64,000 bases of DNA from Streptomyces roseifaciens (lineage in GTDB: Bacteria > Actinomycetota > Actinomycetes > Streptomycetales > Streptomycetaceae). Under the pieces are notes generated by a model. It ran no database searches. It saw nothing but the letters and a program-made list of their open reading frames with translations, and had not been told where the DNA came from. Position numbers and translations under genes: made by a program. Location: the NCBI RefSeq assembly GCF_001445655.1, contig NZ_LNBE01000004.1:3316420-3380419 (forward strand), read 5' to 3'. The first letter of the stretch is position 1. Every line of letters starts with the position of its first letter. Positions 18,993-27,474 of this stretch are shown here, piece by piece.

Positions 18993-20783
18993 TCAGCTCT
19001 CACCGAAGATCATCATGGTGTACTGCTTGCCGAGACCGGCCGTGGTGCGGTGCGCGTAGTTCGTACCGAGGAAGAGCCGGCCCTGGGCCCACAGGCCCTG
19101 CTGGAAGTCGGGCGAGAGCTCCCGCTCCGGCCGGGACGTCTCGTCGGCGTTCTTCAGCAGCACTTCGCCCTTGTACGTCTTGGGGTCGATGCGCATGACC
19201 TTGCCGCCCGCGTTGTACGTCGGGATCTGGTACGCGATCGGGTAGCCGTCCTGGTCGATGCCGAGGGGCACCAGGCTGGAGCCGGGCGTGCCGTCCGTCT
19301 TGCCCTTGGTCTGGCCGGTGGAGAGGTCGAAGGCGACGATCTCGTTGACGCGGCCGGACTGGTTCGGGTCGCCGGAGGAGTGGTCCTCGGTCGGCATGTA
19401 CAGCGTGTCCTTGGTGATGACCATCTTGGTGCAGCCCTCGACCTCGGTCGCCGGGCAGCGCGGCTCGTACTTGCCGTTGTCCGTGGAGATCTTGCTGCGC
19501 AGCTTGCCGTCCTTGGCGCTGTCGTCGATCACGAAGAAGTCGGACGCGCCGTTGCCCTTGCTGCCACCGGCGTTGGCGCCGACGACGAGCGGGTCGGTGG
19601 AGGCGATGTGCGGCCAGGAGAGGCCGGGCGGCATCTGGTACGTGGACTTCACGGCGCCGGACTTGGGGTCGAGCGTCTGGATCTTGACGATGCCGCGCTC
19701 GATGTCACCGCAGCGGCGCACGGCGACGAGCTTGCTGCCGCCGCCGTAGCCACCGTCACGGCAGTCCTCGCCGTCGGTCTTGGGCGCCCACAGCTCCTTG
19801 CCGTCCGCCAGCGACCAGGCGGCCCCGCCGCTGATGCCGCCCGCGGCGACCGTGCCGCCGCCGATGGTGACCTCGGAGAAGCTCACGTCGCGGTCACCGG
19901 ACTTGGCGGACTTCTGCCAGAGCTTGGTGCCCTTGTTGACGTCGAAGGCGATGACCTGGGTGCAGGGGCCGCCGTACTTCTTCTCCGAGCTGGGCTTGCC
20001 GTCGCTGACCAGGACGACGGCCTTGCCGTCCTCCGTGGCCTTCGGTCCGGCCCAGCAGACGGCGCCGTCGAGCGGGAGTTCCCACTTCTTGCCGCCGGAC
20101 AGGCCATAGCCGACGATCTTGTAGATGTCGGACTTGGCGACCACCTGGTCGGTGGCCCACATGCCCTTCATGCCGACGAGGTCGTCGACCTTCTCCTGCT
20201 CGACGTTGAAGAGCAGCTTGCCGGCGCCGGTCTTCGGCTTCTCGCCGCCGTTGCCGCCCTGGCCGCCCTTGTTGCCGGTGCCACCGGTCTGGCCGTTGCT
20301 GGAGACGTTGGGCTTGTCGTCGTCACCGCTACCGCTGGTGGCGAACCAGATGCCACCGCCGGCGAGGACGAGGACCGCGGCCACGGCGCCGGCGATGATC
20401 GCCATGCGCTTCTTCTTGGCGGCGTCACCGCCGTTGCCACCGGGCGCGCCGGGGTACTGGCCGGGCGCACCGTACGGGCCGGGCTGCTGCTGCGGGTACG
20501 CGCCGTACTGCGGGTACCCCTGCGCGGGCTGGCCGGCGGGCGGCTGACCCGGGCCCGGGTAGCCGTAGCCGCCCGGGGGCGGGCCCTGCGGCGCGGCGGG
20601 CGGCGTCTGCGGGTACCCGTAGCCGGGCTGACCCGCCGGCGGCGGGCCGGGCGGGCCCGGCGGCGGCTGGGGCGCCGGTGCGCCCTGCGCGGGCGCCGGC
20701 TGCTGCGGCGGGTAGCCGTACGAGGGGCTGGGGGCCCCGAAGCCAGGCTGAGGCTGGTTGGGTGGCTGGGGCGGTGTTGACAT
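18993..20783 (-). CDS. Membrane-anchored PQQ-like beta-propeller protein, 596 aa
   Basis: Residues 1 to about 120 are cytoplasmic and extremely rich in Pro, Gly, Gln and Tyr, with repeated GYP, QPP and PGQ units. A single membrane helix follows at about 127-150 (MAIIAGAVAAVLVLAGGGIWF), then a Gly/Asn-rich linker, then an extracellular domain of about 400 residues. That domain has the spaced WxLxxG-type blades of PQQ-like propellers (GGKKWELPLDG, GTKLWQKSAKSG, GAAWSLADGKELW). Such proteins in Streptomyces are envelope proteins of unknown role. Cys pairs suggest disulfides. ATG 20783 is preceded by GAGGAAAG. No operon partner is visible. Confidence 0.82.
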   Translation of the reverse strand: MSTPPQPPNQPQPGFGAPSPSYGYPPQQPAPAQGAPAPQPPPGPPGPPPAGQPGYGYPQTPPAAPQGPPPGGYGYPGPGQPPAGQPAQGYPQYGAYPQQQPGPYGAPGQYPGAPGGNGGDAAKKKRMAIIAGAVAAVLVLAGGGIWFATSGSGDDDKPNVSSNGQTGGTGNKGGQGGNGGEKPKTGAGKLLFNVEQEKVDDLVGMKGMWATDQVVAKSDIYKIVGYGLSGGKKWELPLDGAVCWAGPKATEDGKAVVLVSDGKPSSEKKYGGPCTQVIAFDVNKGTKLWQKSAKSGDRDVSFSEVTIGGGTVAAGGISGGAAWSLADGKELWAPKTDGEDCRDGGYGGGSKLVAVRRCGDIERGIVKIQTLDPKSGAVKSTYQMPPGLSWPHIASTDPLVVGANAGGSKGNGASDFFVIDDSAKDGKLRSKISTDNGKYEPRCPATEVEGCTKMVITKDTLYMPTEDHSSGDPNQSGRVNEIVAFDLSTGQTKGKTDGTPGSSLVPLGIDQDGYPIAYQIPTYNAGGKVMRIDPKTYKGEVLLKNADETSRPERELSPDFQQGLWAQGRLFLGTNYAHRTTAGLGKQYTMMIFGES

Positions 20784-20898
20784 CAGCTTTCCTCGTTGCG
20801 GCGGGGCTGGCGGATGTTCTTTTTATCACCCGGTACTGACGGGACACGGCTCGATACCGGGCCGTGACGAGACTGTTGCCCGTGCCGGACAACCAAAG

Positions 20899-21078
20899 CG
20901 GCGCCCCCATGCGGAGCATGGAGACGCCGGCTTCTTTCAAACCGCCGCGGCGGCGAGCGGCCCCAACGGCGGTACCCGGCGGTGCCGGTCCGACCTGAGC
21001 TTGTACGGCACCGCCGGACACCACCATCGTGGTTGCGCGCCATCGCGGCGGATTCAAGGATGCGAACGCATCCTTGAC
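20899..21078 (-). repeat. Mosaic palindromic repeat, copy R2
   Basis: Read on the minus strand it has the same order as R1: a hairpin (CAAGGATGCG at 21055-21064 with its complement at 21067-21076 on the + strand), then TTGAATCCGCCG, then GGCGCGCAACCACGATGGTGG, then CCGGCGGTGCCGTAC...GGCACCGCCGG. The GATCGCC block of R1 is replaced by other GC-rich palindromes ending in GGCGCCCCCATG near 20905. The first hairpin keeps the CAAGG/CCTTG base but has a different stem sequence from R1, so pairing is conserved and sequence is not. It follows the ABC-F stop codon at 21147, so it can terminate that gene. Confidence 0.8.
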
Positions 21079-21146
21079 CTGCCGGGGGCGCCAGGCGGCA
21101 TACCCGGCGGCCGGAACCGCCGCGCTCGGGTGACCGCCGGCAAGGC

Positions 21147-22958
21147 CTACGCGTCCTCCGCCAGTTCGAGCCAGCGCAGCTCCAGCTCCTCGCGCTCGCC
21201 CGCCAGCTCCCGCAGCTCCGCGTCCAGCTTGGCCACCGCCTCGAAGTCGGTCGCCTGCTCGGCGATCCGCGCGTGCAGCTTCGCCTCCTGCTCGCTGATG
21301 CGGTCCAGGCGGCGCTCGATCTTCTGCAGTTCCTTCTTCGCGGCGCGCGCGTCCCCGGCCGACTTCTGCTTCACGGCGCTCGCCGCTGCCGCGGCCGGAG
21401 CGACGGCGGGCACGGCAGCCTCGATGACGCGCTGCCGCCGCTCCAGGTACTCGTCCAGGCCCCGCGGCAGCATCCGCAGCGCCTGGTCCCCGAGGAGCGC
21501 GAAGACGCGGTCGGTGGTGCGCTCCACGAAGTACCGGTCGTGGCTGATGACGACCATCGAGCCCGGCCAGCCGTCGAGGAGGTCCTCCAGCTGGGTCAGC
21601 GTCTCGATGTCGAGGTCGTTGGTGGGCTCGTCCAGGAACAGGACGTTGGGCTCGTCCATCAGCAGGCGCAGGATCTGCAGCCGCCGGCGCTCACCGCCGG
21701 AGAGGTCGCCGACCGGCGTCCACTGCTTCTCCTTGGTGAAGCCGAACTTCTCGCACAGCTGCCCCGCCGTCATCTCCCGGCCCTTGCCGAGGTCGACGCG
21801 GTCGCGCACCTGCTGGACGGCCTCCAGCACCCGCTTGGACGGGTCGAGTTCCGCGACCTCCTGGGAGAGGTACGCCAGCTTGACGGTCTTGCCGACCGCG
21901 ACCTTGCCCGCCGCCGGCTGCTTCTCGCCCTCGCTGCCCGCGGCCTCCGCAAGCGCCCGCAGCAGCGAGGTCTTGCCCGCGCCGTTGACGCCGACAAGGC
22001 CGATCCGGTCGCCCGGGCCCAGCTGCCAGGTCAGGTGCTTGATGAGCACCTTCGGGCCCGCCTGGATCGTCACGTTCTCCAGGTCGAAGACCGTCCTGCC
22101 CAGCCGCGAGCTCGCGAACTTCATCAGCTCGGCGCTGTCCCGCGGCGGCGGCACGTCCGCGATCAGCTCGTTGGCGGCCTCGATCCGGAAGCGCGGCTTG
22201 CTCGTCCGGGCCGGGGCGCCGCGGCGCAGCCAGGCGAGCTCCTTGCGCATCAGGTTCTGCCGCTTGGCCTCCTCCGTCGCGGCGATGCGCTCGCGCTCCG
22301 CGCGGGCGAAGACGTAGTCGCTGTAGCCGCCCTCGTACTCGTGGACGACACCGCGCTGCACGTCCCACATGCGCGTGCAGACCTGGTCCAGGAACCAGCG
22401 GTCGTGCGTGACGCACACCAGCGCCGAGCGGCGCGCCCGCAGGTGGCCCGCGAGCCAGGAGATGCCCTCGACGTCGAGGTGGTTGGTGGGCTCGTCCAGG
22501 ACGATCATGTCCTGGTCGGCGATCAGCAGCTTCGCGAGCGCGATGCGGCGGCGCTCGCCACCCGACAGCGGGCCGATGACCGTGTCCAGGCCGTCGGCGA
22601 AGCCCGGCAGGTCCAGCCCGCCGAAGAGGCCCGTGAGCACGTCGCGGATCTTCGCGCTGCCCGCCCACTCGTGATCGGCGAGGTCGCCGATGACCTCGTG
22701 CCGGATCGTGGCGGCCGGGTCCAGCGAGTCGTGCTGCGTGAGCACGCCCAGGCGCAGGCCGCCGGCGTGCGTGACGCGGCCCTTGTCCGCATCCTCCAGC
22801 TTGGCGAGGATCCGGATCAGGGTGGTCTTGCCGTCACCGTTGCGGCCGACCACACCGATCCGGTCGCCCTCGTTCACGCCGAGGGAGATGCCGTCGAGCA
22901 GTGCACGGGTGCCGTACACCTTGTCGACGGCTTCCAGATTGACGAGGTTGGCTGCCAT
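21147..22958 (-). CDS. ABC-F family ATPase (Uup/EttA-like), 603 aa
   Basis: Two ABC ATPase domains occur in one soluble chain with no membrane segment. Domain 1 has VVGRNGDGKTTLIRIL (Walker A), LSGGERRRIALAKLL (signature) and MIVLDEPTNHLD (Walker B). Domain 2 has LVGVNGAGKTSLLRAL, DLSGGERRRLQILRLL and VLFLDEPTNDLD. The linker at about 230-290 carries basic residues. The C-terminal about 75 residues form a coiled coil (ELQKIERRLDRISEQEAKLHARI), as in Uup. ABC-F proteins act on ribosomes, as translation factors or resistance proteins. Walker A of domain 1 has NGDGKT, not the usual NGAGKS, which is common in this subfamily. ATG 22958 follows AAGGAG. The product is more likely a housekeeping factor than an antibiotic-resistance factor. 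Confidence 0.93.
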   Translation of the reverse strand: MAANLVNLEAVDKVYGTRALLDGISLGVNEGDRIGVVGRNGDGKTTLIRILAKLEDADKGRVTHAGGLRLGVLTQHDSLDPAATIRHEVIGDLADHEWAGSAKIRDVLTGLFGGLDLPGFADGLDTVIGPLSGGERRRIALAKLLIADQDMIVLDEPTNHLDVEGISWLAGHLRARRSALVCVTHDRWFLDQVCTRMWDVQRGVVHEYEGGYSDYVFARAERERIAATEEAKRQNLMRKELAWLRRGAPARTSKPRFRIEAANELIADVPPPRDSAELMKFASSRLGRTVFDLENVTIQAGPKVLIKHLTWQLGPGDRIGLVGVNGAGKTSLLRALAEAAGSEGEKQPAAGKVAVGKTVKLAYLSQEVAELDPSKRVLEAVQQVRDRVDLGKGREMTAGQLCEKFGFTKEKQWTPVGDLSGGERRRLQILRLLMDEPNVLFLDEPTNDLDIETLTQLEDLLDGWPGSMVVISHDRYFVERTTDRVFALLGDQALRMLPRGLDEYLERRQRVIEAAVPAVAPAAAAASAVKQKSAGDARAAKKELQKIERRLDRISEQEAKLHARIAEQATDFEAVAKLDAELRELAGEREELELRWLELAEDA

Positions 22959-23020
22959 GCCGCTCCTTGTGTGGGGTTCCTGGCTTCCAGGATCCCATGC
23001 CGGGAAACGTCGCCCGCGGG

Positions 23021-25552
23021 TCAGGCCCGGGCCGCCTCCACCGGCCGGGACCGCAGCGCCCACCACGTGGGGACGAGCGTCGCGGCCAGCGTCAGGGCGA
23101 GCCCCGCGCCGATCACCGTCAGGGCGATCGACGGCGGCCCGGTGATCGTCCCCGCATCGCCCAGCGCGTACCCGAACGGCACCAGCGTGCTCGCCGCGGC
23201 CACCCCGCCCAGGAGCAGGCCGACCAGGGCCACCAGGCCGCCCTCCACCGTCATCATCCGCAGCACCTGCCCCCGCGTGGCCCCCGTGAGCCGCTGCAGC
23301 GCGAACTCCTTGCGGCGGTTGCCCACGGCGACGGCCGTCGTGTTGACGACCGACAGCGCCGTGTACGCCACGAGCATCCCGATGATCAGGTAGTTCACGG
23401 ACGCCTGCGTGCGGTTGCTCTCCGCCTGCGCGGCCGTCACCGCGTCCCGCCCGGCGACCTTCAGCCCCGGGTGCTGCGCGGCGAGCGCGCCCAGGTCGGC
23501 CATCAGCCGGCCGCGGTCGCCGTCCGCCCGTACGAGGATCTGCGACGGCAGCCCGGCCGTCGTGTGCGGCGCCAGCAGCTCCGCGCTCGTCAGCGCCGTG
23601 TCGAACCCTTCGCGCCCCTTGAACAGCGCCACGATCCGTACGTCCGCCCGCGCCCCGTCGCCCAGGCGCAGGGTGATCGTGTCCCCCACGGTGCGGTGCA
23701 TGCGGTGCGCCACGGTCTCCGGCAGGGCGACCGCGTCGCCGCGCAGGCCGTCCAGGCTGCCCGCGCTCGCCTTGACCGCGAGGGTCTGCCCGACGCCCTC
23801 CGCGCTCACGCCCTGCAGCGGCAGGCCCTTCTTGTTCTCCTTACCGTCGTGCGGCTTCTCGGTGTACGCCCTGCTGGTCACGTACGCGCCGGCTCCCGCG
23901 ACGCTCGGCAGCGCCCGTACGCGGGCCAGCAGTGCCGGGTCCACCCCGCCCGCGGCGGAGGTGAGGACGGCGTCGGCCCGCAGGTTGTCGGCGAACGCCC
24001 GGTCGGCGAGCGCGGCCGTGGTCGTCTGCAGGTACAGGTTCCCGGTGGCGATGGCGCTGGCGAGCATCACGGGCGTCGCGATCGCGGCGACCTTCGCCGT
24101 ACGGGCACGGCAGTTGAGAGCGGCGAGACGGCCGGAGGGCCCGGCCAGGACCCTCACGGGCCAGTGCAGGAGGAGAGTGACGAGTTTCGCGAACCAGGGG
24201 CCGAGGAGGGCGAGCGCGATGGCACAGCACATGACCGTCGGCCCCGCGGTGCTGGCCGCCACCGGCCCGCGCAGGACCAGCGCCGTGACGAGCGCCAGGG
24301 CGACCGTCCCGGCGAGGAACAGCAGCCCCACGACGATCCGCACCGGGTGCAGGCCCGGCTTCTGCACGGCCGCCTCCCCGAGCGCCTCCACGGGCCTCGC
24401 CCGCACCGCCCGCGCGCTGCCGAGCAGTCCGCCGCCCACGGCGGTCAGCAGCAGCGCCCCGTACGCGGGCATCGCCGGGATCCAGCCCTGACTGAACCGG
24501 ACCGTCTCCGCGACCATGCCGCTCTCGACGAGGGTCTCGAAGAGCCGGCGCCCCACGACGGGCCCCGCGGGCCAGGCCGCGGCGCCCGCCAGCACCATGA
24601 CCATGAGCGTCTCCCCGAGCAGCATCCGCCGGAGCTGACCGGTACTCGTACCGATCGCCCGCAGCAGAGCCAGCTCGCGGCCGCGCTGCGACGCGGAGAG
24701 AGCCACGGTCCCGGCGACCACGAACGCCACGACGAGGATGACGAGCCCGCCGACGACGCCCGACAGCGCGACCAAGTCCTCGCCGCCCTGCACCACCTCG
24801 GGGTGCTCCACGGCGCCCCGGTCGTCACCGGAGAGGAGAGTGACGGGATTACCGGTGAAGGCCTCCTGTATGCCCTTGCGGACGTCATCGAGGCGTGCGC
24901 CGGGGACGAGAGTGACGGCGATGTCCGCAACGCTCTCCGGCCGCCCGGAAAGCCGGGCCGCCTCCGTCGCGGAAAAGAACAGGGTCGCTTGCGGGACCGC
25001 GGTGCGGGCGCGGGCGATGCCACTGACGGTGTACGTGGCCGCGCTGCCGTGCGCGGCGATACGGATACGGCTGCCGGCCGTGGCGCCTGCGCGGCGGGCG
25101 GTCTCCGTGTCGAGGACGACGTCGTTACGGCCGACCGGTTCACTGCCCGCGGTCAGCCCGTACGGGGTGAGGGCGGCGGACTCCCAGCCGTGGGCCTGGA
25201 CCTTGACCTCGGTGCCGCCGAGCACGGCGGCGTCGAAGGTCCGCTCACCGGTGGCGGACCGGACGCCGGGCACGGCGCGCGCCTTGTCGACAAGGCCGAC
25301 CGGAAGCGAGACCCGTTCCGGGAGAGGCGTCTCCTTCTTGTGCTTCTTGCCGCTCGCGACCTCGTGCGTGCGGTCACCCGTGATGAGCAGATCAGCGCCC
25401 ACCAGTCGCTCAGGAGGCGCGACATTACGAATGCCGGTCTCCATCAGGCCCCCGCAGGCCATCACGAGCGTGGCGCCGATGAACAGCGCGAGGAAGGTGG
25501 CGGTGAAACCGCCGATTCTGTAGCGCAGCGACCGCGCTGCGAGCTTGCCCAT
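23021..25552 (-). CDS. FtsX/MacB-type ABC transporter permease, about 843 aa
   Basis: A membrane helix at about residues 15-38 (FTATFLALFIGATLVMACGGL) starts a large extracytoplasmic domain. Two FtsX-type cores then follow, at about residues 265-400 and 730-840, each with three or four helices (for example VVGGLVILVVAFVVAGTVAL and VALVGLLLGGVAAA). This duplicated layout is typical of lipoprotein/peptide-export permeases in actinobacteria. These need a separate ATPase of the MacB/LolD type; none is adjacent, because the neighbouring ABC-F protein is soluble and not a transporter ATPase. An in-frame GTG lies one codon upstream (25555). The gene stands alone between the ABC-F gene and the toxin-like cassette. 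Confidence 0.85.
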   Translation of the reverse strand: MGKLAARSLRYRIGGFTATFLALFIGATLVMACGGLMETGIRNVAPPERLVGADLLITGDRTHEVASGKKHKKETPLPERVSLPVGLVDKARAVPGVRSATGERTFDAAVLGGTEVKVQAHGWESAALTPYGLTAGSEPVGRNDVVLDTETARRAGATAGSRIRIAAHGSAATYTVSGIARARTAVPQATLFFSATEAARLSGRPESVADIAVTLVPGARLDDVRKGIQEAFTGNPVTLLSGDDRGAVEHPEVVQGGEDLVALSGVVGGLVILVVAFVVAGTVALSASQRGRELALLRAIGTSTGQLRRMLLGETLMVMVLAGAAAWPAGPVVGRRLFETLVESGMVAETVRFSQGWIPAMPAYGALLLTAVGGGLLGSARAVRARPVEALGEAAVQKPGLHPVRIVVGLLFLAGTVALALVTALVLRGPVAASTAGPTVMCCAIALALLGPWFAKLVTLLLHWPVRVLAGPSGRLAALNCRARTAKVAAIATPVMLASAIATGNLYLQTTTAALADRAFADNLRADAVLTSAAGGVDPALLARVRALPSVAGAGAYVTSRAYTEKPHDGKENKKGLPLQGVSAEGVGQTLAVKASAGSLDGLRGDAVALPETVAHRMHRTVGDTITLRLGDGARADVRIVALFKGREGFDTALTSAELLAPHTTAGLPSQILVRADGDRGRLMADLGALAAQHPGLKVAGRDAVTAAQAESNRTQASVNYLIIGMLVAYTALSVVNTTAVAVGNRRKEFALQRLTGATRGQVLRMMTVEGGLVALVGLLLGGVAAASTLVPFGYALGDAGTITGPPSIALTVIGAGLALTLAATLVPTWWALRSRPVEAARA

Positions 25553-25626
25553 CACCCGCTAAACGCTAGGGATGCGGAGTGTTCCGCCCCATGGGATCAG
25601 CAGGTGAAACGGGGGTGGGGGTAGCC

Positions 25627-25881
25627 CTACCCGAGGACGGCTCCCCGGTCGAAGACCGACAGCGCGAGAATCACCACGCGTCCGTGGAAGACGGCGTATT
25701 GGGCGAGGACGTCACTCGTGAGCCACACGTGCCGGACGTTCCCGCCCATGGCCACGGACTTCCCGTGCCGGGGGCGCTCCGCTAGGACGGTGATGGCGCG
25801 GTCGAAGGTCCTGCGACGCTGCGCGTCGAGGCGGTCGCGTTGGGCCGCGGCCTCCTCGCTGTAGCGGATGGCATAGCGCAT
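25627..25881 (-). CDS. RelE/ParE-like toxin family protein, 84 aa
   Basis: The short protein begins MRYAIRYSEEAAAQRDRLDAQ, then has RRTFDRAITVLAERPRHGKSV and the strand VWLTSDVLAQYAVFHGRVVILALSVFDRG. The size, the helix pair, and the antiparallel strands ending in a short hydrophobic strand are those of the RelE/ParE fold. The usual catalytic Arg/Lys/Tyr set cannot be assigned with confidence from the sequence. It ends a cassette with DUF397 and XRE genes, 32 bp downstream of the DUF397 stop. GAGAGG eight bases before ATG 25881 is the ribosome site. A small GC hairpin lies in the gap. Confidence 0.7.
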   Translation of the reverse strand: MRYAIRYSEEAAAQRDRLDAQRRRTFDRAITVLAERPRHGKSVAMGGNVRHVWLTSDVLAQYAVFHGRVVILALSVFDRGAVLG

Positions 25882-25895
25882 GCGGGCAGCCTCTC

Positions 25896-25913
25896 CGCCC
25901 CCTCGGGGCGGGC
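25896..25913. promoter_or_regulatory. Small hairpin between DUF397 and the RelE-like gene
   Basis: CCGCCCC and GGGGCGG flank a three-base CTC centre within the 32-bp gap. On the minus-strand mRNA it lies directly upstream of the toxin-like gene's ribosome site. It could attenuate transcription or block the ribosome, lowering toxin relative to the upstream genes; that function is inference. Confidence 0.35.
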
Positions 25914-26096
25914 TCAGTCGACTTGTACGTGGGCCACGAATGCCGCCCAGGTGCGGGGGGTTATGGCGAGCTGGGGGCCGCCCCGGCGCTTGGAGTCGCG
26001 TATTCGGACGGCTTGCGGGAGGATCCCGACCTCGACGCAGTTGCTGCCTTCGGACCCGCTGTAGCTGGACTTGAGCCAGGTCAGTTCGGTGCTCAT
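25914..26096 (-). CDS. DUF397 protein, 60 aa
   Basis: The sequence has all hallmarks of DUF397: TWLKSSYSGSEGSNCVEV at residues 6-23, VRIRDSKRRGGPQLAI at 30-45, and TPRTWAAFVAHV at the end. DUF397 proteins are small partners of XRE/DUF5753 regulators in Streptomyces (the WhiJ-type pairs that influence development and resemble toxin-antitoxin modules). Its ATG at 26096 overlaps the stop of the XRE gene by four bases (ATGA), so the two are translationally coupled. A typical third partner is an anti-sigma-like ATPase, but here it is a RelE-like protein instead. Confidence 0.9.
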   Translation of the reverse strand: MSTELTWLKSSYSGSEGSNCVEVGILPQAVRIRDSKRRGGPQLAITPRTWAAFVAHVQVD

Positions 26097-26902
26097 AGCT
26101 CTTCTGCTACCCCTCTGATGAATCGAGCCGATTCCACTTCGTCGAGAGCCTGCATGCGGATCATGGCATGGCGCTTCATGAGCGCGCTCACCCTCTCCGG
26201 TTCGGCGTGAAGCATGCTGCTTACCTGCGTTTCTCCGTAGCAGTAGTGCTTGTGCTCGGAGGTCTCCAGCAGAACGAAGGCGCCTTCAAGCCCAGGAGTG
26301 ACGCCTCGGCCAAGGGGCAGCACCTGGACGGAGACGTTACGCAGCTCACCGACTTCCAGGAGATGGTTGAGCTGCCCCTTCATCACCTCCGGGCCGCCTA
26401 CCAGCGCCCTCAAGGCAGCCTCGTGGATGACAAAGTTGAACAACCTCGTCGGGTTCGCCAGCAGTTCCTGACGTTCCAGCCGGGCGGCGACACGTGAATC
26501 GACAACGCAGTCACTCACCGGAGGGCAGTGACCCGCCATGAGTGCACGCGCGTACGCCTCAGTCTGCAGCAGACCGGGGATGAGCAGCACCTCGTACATG
26601 TCCACGGCGATCGCGTCGGCCTCAATGGCCAGGAACTCCGTCGTGCGTACAAGCGCCCGATCCGGTTCCAAATACTGGTGCGCCGACTCCAACTTCCCGT
26701 GCGCGCCGAACATGCTGTCCGCCACTTGCAACAGGTGCTGGCTCGGCCTCCGTCGGCCCATCTCCATGGACCTGACGGCCTCCACTCCGTACCCCGCCTC
26801 CGCGGCGAGCTCCTCACGGCTGACGTTCGCCGCCTGGCGCCACAGCTTGATCTGGTTCCCGCACAGCCGCCACGCCATCGGCGAATCAGGTCGCACGTCC
26901 AT
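26093..26902 (-). CDS. XRE-family regulator with DUF5753 domain (WhiJ-like), 269 aa
   Basis: The N-terminal helix-turn-helix (about residues 15-75) reads QIKLWRQAANVSREELAAEAGYG then VEAVRSMEMGRRRPSQHLLQ. The remainder is the DUF5753 ligand-like domain with the typical VLLIPGLLQTEAYARALM and AARLERQELL segments, and later NHLLEVGELRNVSVQVLPL. ATG 26902 was chosen because the fold begins nearby. The stop overlaps DUF397. Upstream, CTACC/GGTAG half-sites at 26920-26935 form a dyad that could be its own operator. Regulators of this class control small local cassettes and, in some cases, morphological development. Confidence 0.9.
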   Translation of the reverse strand: MDVRPDSPMAWRLCGNQIKLWRQAANVSREELAAEAGYGVEAVRSMEMGRRRPSQHLLQVADSMFGAHGKLESAHQYLEPDRALVRTTEFLAIEADAIAVDMYEVLLIPGLLQTEAYARALMAGHCPPVSDCVVDSRVAARLERQELLANPTRLFNFVIHEAALRALVGGPEVMKGQLNHLLEVGELRNVSVQVLPLGRGVTPGLEGAFVLLETSEHKHYCYGETQVSSMLHAEPERVSALMKRHAMIRMQALDEVESARFIRGVAEEL

Positions 26903-26919
26903 CCGGCATCCCGCCCCTT

Positions 26920-26935
26920 CTACCTCTCTCGGTAG
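26920..26935 (+). promoter_or_regulatory. CTACC-6-GGTAG dyad, candidate XRE operator
   Basis: CTACC (26920-26924) and GGTAG (26931-26935) form a perfect dyad with a six-base TCTCTC centre. It lies 18 bp upstream of the XRE start codon and is the only clear symmetric element in the gap. It is proposed as the XRE binding site by position only. Confidence 0.5.
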
Positions 26936-27011
26936 CAAGGGACGGTATGGCGGGCAAGCCGCAAACACGTCGGGCTCGAAGAACTTCTCCCCGAACGGGT
27001 GAACGGGTGAA

Positions 27012-27425
27012 CTAAAGCCACTGCTGGCCAGAGCCTTGAGCGGGCATCTGCGCAGGGGTCGGCGGGGGCAGCTTGTTCAGCTTCGACCGGACCGTCATGT
27101 TCCAGATCAGCGTGAACGGCGTGAAGAGGGCCAGGGAGAACGGGCTCCACCAGCCCTGCCACAGCGTCTTGCCCGTCATGTCCCGCTCCACCGCGAGACC
27201 GCAGTTCCTGCAGAACGGCCCCTTCACGTGCAGGAAGCGCATCATGATCAGGATGCCCTGATGCTGCCGGATCGTCGCGTCGACGGCCGGGAACCCTCCG
27301 CACATGCGGCACGTCGGCCCCGTAGGCATCGGGCCGGGCGCGGGCGCATGTCCCGGCGCGGGATAGCCGTACGGGTTCTGGCCCTGGTACGGGTTCTGCT
27401 GCTGATAGGGCGGCGGAGTCGCCAC
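27012..27425 (-). CDS. Small protein with treble-cysteine zinc-ribbon-like motif, 137 aa
   Basis: The N-terminal about 38 residues are rich in Pro, Gly, Gln and Tyr (YQQQNPYQGQNPYGYPAPGH). CRMCGGFPAVDATIRQH and CRNCGLAVERDMTG then form two CxxC knuckles about 30 residues apart, likely binding one zinc. A hydrophobic segment follows (SPFSLALFTPFTLIWNMTV, about residues 93-111), which could associate with the membrane. I do not recognise the family; small Streptomyces proteins of this layout are usually annotated as hypothetical membrane proteins. It lies 50 bp from ispE on the same strand, but a functional link is unknown. Confidence 0.7.
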   Translation of the reverse strand: MATPPPYQQQNPYQGQNPYGYPAPGHAPAPGPMPTGPTCRMCGGFPAVDATIRQHQGILIMMRFLHVKGPFCRNCGLAVERDMTGKTLWQGWWSPFSLALFTPFTLIWNMTVRSKLNKLPPPTPAQMPAQGSGQQWL

Positions 27426-27474
27426 GGTGAAACCCCCGATTCAGGCGCCCCTTCCGGGCGCGGAATCGCAGAGC

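Noticed and set aside
21147..25552. ABC-F protein as the ATPase of the adjacent FtsX-type permease
   Set aside because: The ATPase has two fused domains, a Uup-type linker and coiled coil and no membrane-coupling features; ABC-F proteins work on ribosomes. The genes are just neighbours.
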